Shown: piece after piece, positions 7,529 to 13,476 of the stretch | How the letters are laid out: every line of letters begins with the position of its first letter | How positions within the stretch are numbered: the stretch's first letter is position 1 | Made by a program: the position numbers and the translations under genes | Source: Chitinophagia bacterium | GTDB taxonomy: Bacteria > Bacteroidota > Bacteroidia > Chitinophagales > Chitinophagaceae | DNA length: 14,820 nucleotides | Direction of reading: 5' to 3' | NCBI GenBank assembly: GCA_010021705.1 | Contig: RGMU01000014.1 | Coordinates: forward strand, 1 to 14,820 | The notes under the pieces: generated by a model | The model's database searches: none | Seen by the model: only the letters and a program-made list of their open reading frames with translations | What the model was told of the DNA's origin: nothing

Positions 7529-8707
7529 TTAAGAAAACGCATTTATACCCGTAATGTCCATACCGGTAATTAATAAATGAATATCATGCGTGCCTTCATA
7601 AGTTACTACCGATTCTAAGTTCATGCTATGGCGCATAATGCTGTACTCACCCGTAATGCCCATACCGCCTAAAATTTGGCGAGCTTCGCGAGCAACTTTT
7701 AGGGCTATATCGCAACTATTGCGCTTTGCCATAGATATTTGAGCGGGAGTGGCTCTATCTTCATTTCTTAGCACGCCTAAACGCCAATTAAGGAGTTGCG
7801 ATTTGGTAATTTCGGTAATCATTTCTGCTAATTTCTTTTGCGTTAGCTGAAATCCGGCAATGGGTTTACCAAATTGAATGCGCTGCAAGCTGTAGCGCAA
7901 TGCCGTATCATAACAGTCCATTGCGCAACCTAAAGCTCCCCACGCTATGCCATAGCGGGCACTGCTAAGGCAGGTTAACGGACCTTTAAGCCCCTTAATG
8001 GTAGGGAAAATGTTTTCTTTAGGCACTTTCACATTGTCAAACACCAATTCACCCGTAGCCGATGCTCTTAAAGACCATTTGCCATGCGTTTCAGGGGTAG
8101 AAAAACCCTCCATGCCACGCTCCACTATTAACCCCTGTATTTCGTTTTGCTCGTTTTTTGCCCATACCACAGCAATGTCTGCAAAAGGAGCATTAGATAT
8201 CCACATTTTAGCCCCATTAAGCACTACATGGCTACCATGGTCGGTAAAGCGAGTAGTCATGCCGGCAGGGTTTGAACCATGGTCAGGCTCTGTTAAGCCA
8301 AAACAACCCATCAGTTCTCCGGTGGCTAATTTGGGCAAATACTTGTGTTTTTGCTCTTCCGAGCCAAATTTATAGATGGGGAACATTACCAATGAACCTT
8401 GCACAGATGCGGTAGAGCGAATGCCTGAGTCGCAACGCTCCAATTCTTGCATCATAATGCCGTAAGTAATATAGTCTAAACCTGCACCGCCATACTCTGC
8501 CGGAACAAAAGGACCAAAACAACCTAACTGCCCCATGCCTTGCAGTAAATGGCTTGGAAATGCAGCCCGCTGGGCATAGTCTTCTATTATGGGTGAAATT
8601 TCTTTCTTTACAAAGGAGCGTACTGTATTCCTTATCAATAGTTGCTCTTCGGTTAGCAATTCATCTACCAAATAGTAGTCGGGGTGCCGGTAATTATCTT
8701 TTTCCAT
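7529..8707 (-). CDS. gcdH: Glutaryl-CoA dehydrogenase (acyl-CoA dehydrogenase family)
   Basis: This FAD enzyme oxidises and decarboxylates glutaryl-CoA to crotonyl-CoA in lysine and tryptophan breakdown. The 392-residue protein has the three acyl-CoA dehydrogenase parts: N-terminal helices (about 18-135), a middle beta domain with CFGLTEPDHGSNP and WISNAPFADIAVVWA, and C-terminal helices with ARYGIAWGALG, QRIQFGKP and YEGTHDIH. Glu371 in the last motif is the catalytic base. The subfamily call rests on the SGIRSTASVQ segment: Arg97 and Ser101 align with the human residues Arg94 and Ser98 that hold the distal carboxylate of glutaryl-CoA. The final GMDITGINAF also matches the glutaryl group. 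No electron-transfer flavoprotein gene is adjacent. An ordinary short-chain dehydrogenase is less likely but cannot be excluded without assay. Confidence 0.92.
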   Translation of the reverse strand: MEKDNYRHPDYYLVDELLTEEQLLIRNTVRSFVKKEISPIIEDYAQRAAFPSHLLQGMGQLGCFGPFVPAEYGGAGLDYITYGIMMQELERCDSGIRSTASVQGSLVMFPIYKFGSEEQKHKYLPKLATGELMGCFGLTEPDHGSNPAGMTTRFTDHGSHVVLNGAKMWISNAPFADIAVVWAKNEQNEIQGLIVERGMEGFSTPETHGKWSLRASATGELVFDNVKVPKENIFPTIKGLKGPLTCLSSARYGIAWGALGCAMDCYDTALRYSLQRIQFGKPIAGFQLTQKKLAEMITEITKSQLLNWRLGVLRNEDRATPAQISMAKRNSCDIALKVAREARQILGGMGITGEYSIMRHSMNLESVVTYEGTHDIHLLITGMDITGINAFS

Positions 8708-8737
8708 ATCTTTGTTAAATCATATCTTTTGACGCTG

Positions 8738-8745
8738 CAAAGGTA
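8738..8745 (-). promoter_or_regulatory. Predicted -7 promoter element of the glutaryl-CoA dehydrogenase gene
   Basis: The - strand reads TACCTTTG followed by C, the same octamer as at ftsZ. It lies 31 bases before the ATG, giving a leader of roughly 20-25 bases. No clear TTG is seen at the -33 position, so only the -7 half is supported. Confidence 0.5.
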
Positions 8746-9004
8746 GTATTTTTCGCTAATTAACCCTAACTTTGTATGGTAATAAACCCATTATTGCCTA
8801 TTTGCTATTTGCATAGCATTGTTAGTCTTTTTTCTGCTCTTTTTCATAGTTTTTGGTTTATTTTTAGCGCACAAAAGTAGTGTGATGCGCATATTCATTG
8901 AATTATGATAACATTAATACTACGTCAAAAACTATAATTACATATTTCACGTCTAATAATATATAACCTCCCAATAATCGTAAAAGCCTTAAATAAAGAA
9001 AAAT
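8746..9004 (+). promoter_or_regulatory. Gene-free divergent region with possible rpoD leader
   Basis: No credible coding sequence is seen on either strand between the dehydrogenase and rpoD. One + strand TAACTTTG (8767-8774) fits TAnnTTTG, but lacks a TTG at the right distance. If real, it would give rpoD a leader of over 200 bases. The stretch contains T-rich runs around 8828-8865 and AT-rich DNA before the start codon. I see no convincing hairpin or riboswitch. Confidence 0.35.
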
Positions 9005-9865
9005 ATGAGACAGCTTAAAATTGCTACCCAAATAACCAACCGCGACTCGCAGGCGGTAGAAAAATATTTGCAAGAGATTAGCAAAATTCAGATGGTAACG
9101 CCGGAAGAGGAGAGCATGCTTGCCCAAAAAATAAGAATGGGAGACCAAGCGGCTTTAGAAAAGTTGGTACAAAGCAACTTACGCTTTGTGGTTTCGGTGG
9201 CAAAGCAGTATCAGCATCAAGGGCTTTCGCTTAGCGACCTTATTAATGAAGGCAACTTAGGCTTAATAAAAGCTGCGCAGCGGTTTGATGAAACTAAGGG
9301 TTTCAAATTTATATCCTATGCCGTGTGGTGGATACGGCAGTCTATTTTACAATCCCTTGCCGAGCAAGGTAGGTTAGTACGCCTGCCTCAAAATAAAATT
9401 GGCACTTTCAACAAAGCTAACAAAGCCTTAATGGCATTTGAACAGGAAAATGAGCGCGAGCCTTCTTTAGAAGAACTTGCCATGATATTAGACATGCCGG
9501 AACAGGATATCAATAGTATTTTTTCCGGTAGCACAAGGCACACTTCTTTAGACGCACCCCTGCACGATACAGAAGATGTAGCAATGGGCGACTTACTTGA
9601 AGGCGGTGATGAAACCGATGAAGAAGTTATGCGTAATTCGCTTAAAGAAGAAATAAGCCGGGTGCTTAAATCGCTTAGCAACCGCGAAGCTGAAATACTT
9701 ATAGCTTATTTTGGGTTGGGAGGGGAAGATGCGCCTACAATAGAACAGGTTGGCGAAAAGTATGAACTGACCAAAGAACGTGTGCGGCAAATAAAAGAGC
9801 GTGCCATAAAAAGACTCCAAAAAACGCGCTTTAGCAGTGCATTAAAAGGCTACTTAGGACAGTAG
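9005..9865 (+). CDS. rpoD: Primary RNA polymerase sigma factor RpoD/SigA
   Basis: This sigma-70 factor directs RNA polymerase core to most promoters. The 286-residue product is the compact form found in Bacteroidota, with no region 1.1 and no long insert. Region 1.2 covers about 15-45 (AVEKYLQEISKI). Region 2 includes RFVVSVAKQYQ (60-70), DLINEGNLGLIKAAQRFD (78-95) and the promoter-melting and -10-recognising helix KFISYAVWWIRQSI (101-114). Region 3 follows at about 130-205. Region 4.2 carries the helix-turn-helix at about 245-271, with the LTKERVRQIKERAIKRL signature. The promoter elements in this window (TAnnTTTG) fit its known specificity in the phylum. The ATG is in an A-rich context without Shine-Dalgarno. 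It is monocistronic, with its own terminator 55 bases downstream. Confidence 0.96.
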   Translation: MRQLKIATQITNRDSQAVEKYLQEISKIQMVTPEEESMLAQKIRMGDQAALEKLVQSNLRFVVSVAKQYQHQGLSLSDLINEGNLGLIKAAQRFDETKGFKFISYAVWWIRQSILQSLAEQGRLVRLPQNKIGTFNKANKALMAFEQENEREPSLEELAMILDMPEQDINSIFSGSTRHTSLDAPLHDTEDVAMGDLLEGGDETDEEVMRNSLKEEISRVLKSLSNREAEILIAYFGLGGEDAPTIEQVGEKYELTKERVRQIKERAIKRLQKTRFSSALKGYLGQ

Positions 9866-9917
9866 TCAAACTTCTAATATTTGATTAAAGCATTTCGTTA
9901 CTTCTTATTTATTGAGC

Positions 9918-9949
9918 AGGCAGGCTACGTAGCCTGCTTATTTTTTTAT
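9918..9949 (+). terminator. Rho-independent terminator of rpoD
   Basis: The perfect palindrome GCAGGCTACGTAGCCTGC (9920-9937) folds as a seven-pair GC-rich stem with loop ACGT, extended outward by two further pairs (one G-U). It is followed by TTATTTTTTT. It stands just after rpoD. Confidence 0.93.
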
Positions 9950-10083
9950 CTAATGTACCTATTATATTGAATAGTAAGTCATTGTAGAGTCATTATTTAG
10001 TTAATAATTTGGTAGCAATTACTTAATATGGAACATGGTGTATTAATATTTGAGCGCAACTATTTTTGCCGAAAATTATTAAT

Positions 10084-10983
10084 ATGTTTAATGTAAAATC
10101 ACTGACAGCCATCATTGCTTTATCATTGCTGTCAATTTGCACTCACGCTCAAACTTATGATACATTATGCAAGTTTGGCTCTTATTGGAAATATTTAGAT
10201 GACGGTAGCAGTCAAGACGCTACCGGCTGGAAGCTCTCCTCCTTCAGCGATGGAACTTGGGGATGCGGCGCATCACCCATTGGTTACGGAGACACCTGGA
10301 TTGTAACTTGCATTAGGTCAGGTTGCACTGCACAAACCAACTGTTATTTGCCTTCAACCTGTTCAGTTAACGCTACTGACTACTTTAGAAGAAAAATTAA
10401 TATCCCCAATGTTTCTATCTACGATACGGTGTTGATTGATGGACTTGTTGATGACGGGCTTATATTATATGTAAACGGCAACTTAGAGTGGAACTATGGC
10501 ATGCCTACTACATTTACCTACACCACATGGAGCACAAACAGCTCTACCGGAGGTCCTGAAACTACCCTTGTTTCAAAATTTATTCCGATAACGCACTTTG
10601 CAAACGGAGATAATCAAATTGCCGTTGAACTTCACCAAAGAGCAGCCAATACTTCAGATGCCTGCCTTGACCTAAGAATGGCTTTTAGAAAGAAGACTAC
10701 AAGCGGTGGTATAAACAATATGCTTACCGGCAAAGACCTTAGCTTTTATCCCAACCCTTCTACCGGCAAATTTACCATTAAAGACAATTCAAATGCCCTT
10801 TCCGGTACTCCTTACAAAGCAACTATTTTAGACTTGAGCGGTAAAGCAGTTACAACTGTTGAGGGTTCTTTTAATGGTGCTGCTACAGAAATAACCTTAG
10901 ACCTTCCTGCAGGCACATACATTGCCCGCCTTATAGGTGAAAAGGTGAACGCTTCCTTTACAATAACTATTGATAAAAAATAA
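10084..10983 (+). CDS. Secreted galactose-binding-like protein with T9SS sorting domain
   Basis: The 299-residue product has a signal peptide (residues 1-22, hydrophobic core AIIALSLLSI, cleavage likely THA-Q). A beta-sandwich domain follows at about 24-212: paired W and Y residues near the start, the motif DGLVDDGLILYVNG (119-132), and NQIAVELHQ near the end. Together these resemble the galactose-binding-like modules often attached to secreted hydrolases. The tail from about 216 is a type A Por-secretion domain: YPNPSTGKF (222-230), a central beta stretch, then LPAGTYIARL and a basic end. It should therefore be exported by type IX secretion and left on the surface or released. No catalytic domain is present, so a binding role is inference. 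A Cys-rich insert (several Cys between about 58 and 97) may be disulfide-bonded. A TTG 18 bases upstream is in frame, but the ATG fits the signal peptide better. Confidence 0.85.
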   Translation: MFNVKSLTAIIALSLLSICTHAQTYDTLCKFGSYWKYLDDGSSQDATGWKLSSFSDGTWGCGASPIGYGDTWIVTCIRSGCTAQTNCYLPSTCSVNATDYFRRKINIPNVSIYDTVLIDGLVDDGLILYVNGNLEWNYGMPTTFTYTTWSTNSSTGGPETTLVSKFIPITHFANGDNQIAVELHQRAANTSDACLDLRMAFRKKTTSGGINNMLTGKDLSFYPNPSTGKFTIKDNSNALSGTPYKATILDLSGKAVTTVEGSFNGAATEITLDLPAGTYIARLIGEKVNASFTITIDKK

Positions 10984-11004
10984 AACGATTTATATATAAA
11001 TAAC

Positions 11005-11655
11005 ATGAAAAAGTCATTTTTAGTAGTGCTAATAGCAGGCATCTTATGCCAAATAGTTCTTTCCAGTGATAGTAGAGGGTATCGTGGAAATGTAACTGGA
11101 TCCACTGGTGCCGGTACAGGAGCCAATCAAGGTTGTTCGTGTCATGGTAGCCAAAACGGCTCAATAGACGTTTCTGTAGAGTTAGATTCTGCCGGAACCG
11201 CAGTTAATCATTATACGCCCGGAGGTAGCTATACCATTAAAATATCTGGCGTAAATAATAGTAGCTCTTCGCTACCAAAATTCGGCTTTCAGCTTTCAGC
11301 GGTATTAGCCAATGCTACGCCTGCCGGAGGCAATACCATGGCGGGGCAGCCCGGTGCTATGCAAGCCGGAACATGGGGTACATCTTTACCAACCGGTACT
11401 TCAAGCATAACAGTAGGAAGTCTTTTTTTAATTGGACATAGTACACCACTTGCTGCCGCTACCGGTACCGGTGGCAGTGGCACAACTTATGTGCAAAGCA
11501 TACCTTGGACTGCACCTGCCGCCAACTCCGGCGCAGTGGTGATTTATGGCGTACTTAATGCAGTAAACGGCAACTCTGCCAGCAACGGCGATTTATTTAA
11601 TATTGCCAAAACGCTTTACATACCGGAAATTGGCAAAGAAGCAACCTGCCCATAA
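11005..11655 (+). CDS. Choice-of-anchor V (Reeler-like) secreted protein
   Basis: The 216-residue product has a signal peptide (about 1-21), a Gly/Thr-rich segment with the CSCH motif (Cys44, Cys46, His47), and then a beta-sandwich. Its features PGGSYTIKISGV, FGFQLSAV and, near the end, GAVVIYGVLNAVNGN plus NGDLF match what I know of the choice-of-anchor V group, relatives of the Reelin N-terminal domain. Members usually carry a C-terminal sorting tail; this one stops at KEATCP with no visible T9SS domain, so how it is retained is unclear. CSCH is one residue short of the CxxCH haem motif, so I do not call it a cytochrome; metal binding is possible. It begins 21 bases after the preceding secreted-protein gene, without a promoter between, so the two are likely one operon. 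The function is unknown. Confidence 0.78.
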   Translation: MKKSFLVVLIAGILCQIVLSSDSRGYRGNVTGSTGAGTGANQGCSCHGSQNGSIDVSVELDSAGTAVNHYTPGGSYTIKISGVNNSSSSLPKFGFQLSAVLANATPAGGNTMAGQPGAMQAGTWGTSLPTGTSSITVGSLFLIGHSTPLAAATGTGGSGTTYVQSIPWTAPAANSGAVVIYGVLNAVNGNSASNGDLFNIAKTLYIPEIGKEATCP

Positions 11656-11706
11656 TAACTATCACTACAAAACGTATTGCTTAGCTACAAACTAAACCGA
11701 AACATA

Positions 11707-11736
11707 AAAAGCAGCCTCTACACGAGGTTGCTTTTT
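11707..11736 (+). terminator. Rho-independent terminator of the secreted-protein operon
   Basis: AAAAGCAGCCTC (11707-11718) pairs with GAGGTTGCTTTT (11724-11735) over 12 base pairs with one G-U, loop TACAC, with T continuing to 11736. The A/T ends of the stem make it potentially active in both directions. Confidence 0.9.
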
Positions 11737-11786
11737 ACTGCTAAAAAATAATATGCTGATGGCATACAAATTTCAAATAAAATAAT

Positions 11787-11794
11787 TATCTTTG
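11787..11794 (+). promoter_or_regulatory. Predicted -7 promoter element of the rpsU-xerC-hpf operon
   Basis: TATCTTTG followed by C is a full match to the Bacteroidota TAnnTTTG element. It lies 29 bases before the rpsU ATG, so the leader should be about 20-25 bases. No clear TTG is seen at -33. Confidence 0.6.
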
Positions 11795-11809
11795 CACTCT
11801 AAAAAAATC

Positions 11810-11814
11810 GGAGA
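11810..11814 (+). promoter_or_regulatory. Shine-Dalgarno-like sequence before rpsU
   Basis: GGAGA ends nine bases before the rpsU ATG. No other gene in the window has a comparable purine-rich ribosome binding site; all others start in AT-rich sequence. A Shine-Dalgarno on rpsU fits reports of bS21-dependent autoregulation in Bacteroidota. Confidence 0.6.
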
Positions 11815-11823
11815 CCATTCTTT

Positions 11824-12021
11824 ATGCTTATTATTGACTCAAAAGATTGCGAAAACATAGACAAAGCACTTAAAAAGTACAAAAAAAAGTACGAAAAATC
11901 CAGAACCTTAAATCAACTGCGCAATCGTCAGTCGTTTACTAAACCCTCTGTTAAACGCCGTACAGAAGTACTAAAAGCTATCTATAAACAGAAGCTGAAT
12001 AACGGCAATTTAGAAGATTAA
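11824..12021 (+). CDS. rpsU: Small ribosomal subunit protein bS21
   Basis: bS21 is a small basic protein of the 30S platform, close to the 3' end of 16S rRNA. The 65-residue product shows the family's layout: a short beta-like start (LIID), a helix rich in Lys and Glu (about 11-30: ALKKYKKKYEKS), the LNQLRNRQSFTKPSVKRR turn, and a second basic helix ending near residue 58. Length and composition fit. In Bacteroidota bS21, with bS6 and bS18, helps hide the anti-Shine-Dalgarno sequence, explaining why most mRNAs lack that site. The gene leads an operon with xerC and hpf, a recurrent order in the phylum. It follows a TAnnTTTG promoter and, unlike its neighbours, carries a GGAGA before the start. 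Confidence 0.95.
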   Translation: MLIIDSKDCENIDKALKKYKKKYEKSRTLNQLRNRQSFTKPSVKRRTEVLKAIYKQKLNNGNLED

Positions 12022-12050
12022 CAAAAAAAATATCCTTTTTCGGGAAAATA

Positions 12051-12091
12051 TTTTGATACGCTATTGTAATTTAGTATATTTACAATAGCGT
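12051..12091 (+). promoter_or_regulatory. Inverted repeat overlapping a candidate xerC promoter
   Basis: ACGCTATTGTAA (12058-12069) and TTACAATAGCGT (12080-12091) are perfect 12-base inverted repeats with a 10-base centre. The repeat ends eight bases before the xerC ATG. A TTTTG (12051-12055) and TATATTTA (12075-12082, one base from TAnnTTTG) are 19 bases apart and form a possible promoter, with the arms in its spacer and at its start point. It could be an operator, or in the rpsU transcript a hairpin blocking xerC translation. No T-tract follows, so a terminator is unlikely. Confidence 0.6.
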
Positions 12092-12099
12092 TTCTGTAT

Positions 12100-12993
12100 A
12101 TGGTAGAAAATTGGATAGATAAATTTCTTTCCTACTTAAAGTTTGAAAAGCGGTATTCTCTATTAACCATAGAGGCATACCGTACCGACCTTTCTCAATT
12201 CCTTGCATTCCTTCAACTCATCTATCCCGAGCTGGCTATAGATGAATTAGGGCATTTCCACATCAGAACTTGGCTTTCCGGTATGCGTGATTTAGACACA
12301 AAGCCTAAAACACTTAACCGGAAAAAAGCCACCCTCACGTCTTTTTTTAAGTACCTTCAAAAAAACGGAGTAGTTAAAAAAAATCCGGCTATGCTATTGC
12401 ATAGTCAAAAATTGCCGGAAAGGCTACCCGTTTCGCTTGAAAAAGAAGAAACGCAAAGGCTATTTGAACAACCCTGCTTTCCTGAAGACTTTACCGGACT
12501 TACTGATAAACTAATATGTGAAATATTATACCAAACAGGGCTTCGCCGTCAAGAACTAATACAGCTGAAAAACGAGCATATAAGTCGCAGTTTGCTACAG
12601 CTACACATTATAGGAAAAGGCAATAAGCCGCGCATAGTGCCCATTGCCCAAGAGCTATTAACACTGATAGACGAGTACAATAATGCCAAACAGCAATTAG
12701 AAGCCACGCCAACTACAAACACATTACTGGTGTTGCCGGATGGCAAACCGCTATACCCTATGTATGTATATCGCACAGTAAAAAAATACATGGCATTGGT
12801 TACCACCCGTACCAAAAAAAGCCCCCATGTGTTTCGCCACACCTTTGCCACACAAATGATGGATAGCGGAGCCAACATACAAGCCATAAAAAACCTATTA
12901 GGGCATAGTAGCCTTGCTTCCACCCAAATTTACACGCACAACAGCCTTTCAAAGCTAAAAGAAATTCATAAAAGAAGCCACCCAAAAGGGTGA
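12100..12993 (+). CDS. xerC: Tyrosine recombinase XerC/XerD family
   Basis: Xer recombinases resolve chromosome dimers at the dif site near the end of replication. The 297-residue product has the normal length: an N-terminal SAM-like core-binding domain (about 1-90, with TIEAYRTDLSQF and TLNRKKATLTSFFKYL) and a C-terminal catalytic domain. All active-site residues are present: Arg149 (TGLRRQEL), Lys173 (GKGNKPR), His243 and Arg246 (HVFRHTFAT), His269 (LGHSS) and the nucleophile Tyr278. Which of the XerC or XerD partners it is cannot be settled from one sequence; the rpsU-xerC-hpf context is normally annotated xerC in this phylum. There are no phage or integron features around it, so a housekeeping role is far more likely than a mobile-element integrase. 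The gap to rpsU holds a strong inverted repeat; hpf follows after 31 bases. Confidence 0.92.
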   Translation: MVENWIDKFLSYLKFEKRYSLLTIEAYRTDLSQFLAFLQLIYPELAIDELGHFHIRTWLSGMRDLDTKPKTLNRKKATLTSFFKYLQKNGVVKKNPAMLLHSQKLPERLPVSLEKEETQRLFEQPCFPEDFTGLTDKLICEILYQTGLRRQELIQLKNEHISRSLLQLHIIGKGNKPRIVPIAQELLTLIDEYNNAKQQLEATPTTNTLLVLPDGKPLYPMYVYRTVKKYMALVTTRTKKSPHVFRHTFATQMMDSGANIQAIKNLLGHSSLASTQIYTHNSLSKLKEIHKRSHPKG

Positions 12994-13024
12994 TATTGTT
13001 TAACCTCAAATTTTGTTACAATCT

Positions 13025-13333
13025 ATGAATGTACAACTTCAGACAGTGCATTTTGCCGCCGACCAAAAATTGATTGACCACGTAAACGCCAAAGTGGAAA
13101 AACTACGAACGTTTCACGATAAAATTATTGAAGTAGATATTTATCTAAAAGTAGATAATTTTTCGCACCAAGTAAAGGACAAAATAGCGGAAATAAAGGT
13201 ATTAGTGCCTAAGCATTCCTATTTTGTTAAGCATAGCAGCAAAACATTTGAAGAGTCTTTTGACCTTGCGTTTGCGTCCTTAGTAAACCAAGTGAAAAGG
13301 CAAAAGGAAAAGCAACTTGCAGCAAGTATCTAA
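13025..13333 (+). CDS. hpf: Ribosome hibernation promoting factor (HPF/RaiA family)
   Basis: HPF binds the decoding centre of the 30S subunit when growth slows and promotes inactive ribosome dimers or stored monomers. The 102-residue product is the short form, with one ribosome-binding domain and no C-terminal dimerisation domain. It shows the beta-alpha-beta-beta-beta-alpha order: MNVQLQTVHFAAD, helix KLIDHVNAKVEKL, strand IIEVDIYLKV, strand KDKIAEIKVLVP, then the conserved SSKTFEESFDLAFASL helix. The last motif and the basic end are typical. The ATG at 13025 was chosen because family members begin with MNV; an in-frame TTG four codons upstream is unlikely. It lies 31 bases after xerC and ends at a strong terminator. 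Being with rpsU, it puts two 30S-binding proteins in one transcript. Confidence 0.92.
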   Translation: MNVQLQTVHFAADQKLIDHVNAKVEKLRTFHDKIIEVDIYLKVDNFSHQVKDKIAEIKVLVPKHSYFVKHSSKTFEESFDLAFASLVNQVKRQKEKQLAASI

Positions 13334-13361
13334 ATAACACTTCATTGCAAACCAACAAGTC

Positions 13362-13394
13362 AAAAAAACTGTCTTATTGTGAGGCAGTTTTTTT
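13362..13394 (+). terminator. Rho-independent terminator of rpsU-xerC-hpf
   Basis: Bases 13362-13375 pair with 13381-13394 through 14 positions (two G-U) around the loop ATTGT. The 5' arm begins with seven A and the 3' arm ends in seven T, so it could act in both directions. It closes the operon 29 bases after hpf. Confidence 0.93.
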
Positions 13395-13476
13395 GTTTTA
13401 AAGCCGTGAATAACCTTAATTTGCAAAAAAGGCTTATCTTGCCACATTATTAGCCATATAAACAGTATTTTTATAT

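Noticed and set aside
10066..10083. A TTG start at 10066 for the T9SS-sorted protein.
   Set aside because: The ATG at 10084 begins a normal signal peptide, and the TTG is part of a TATTTTTG sequence in the upstream region.
10084..10152. A lipobox at Cys19 in the T9SS-sorted protein (LSIC).
   Set aside because: Ile at the position before Cys does not fit a lipobox, while THA-Q is a good signal peptidase I site.
12061..12088. The symmetric sequence before xerC as a dif site.
   Set aside because: It can be laid out as 11-6-11 bases, but the inner half-sites lack the CATAA/TTATG pattern of known dif sites and dif is normally near the replication terminus. I keep it only as an inverted repeat of unknown role.
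12100..12993. The tyrosine recombinase as a phage or transposon integrase.
   Set aside because: It sits in the conserved rpsU-xerC-hpf order with normal Xer length and no att repeats, phage genes or tRNA target nearby.
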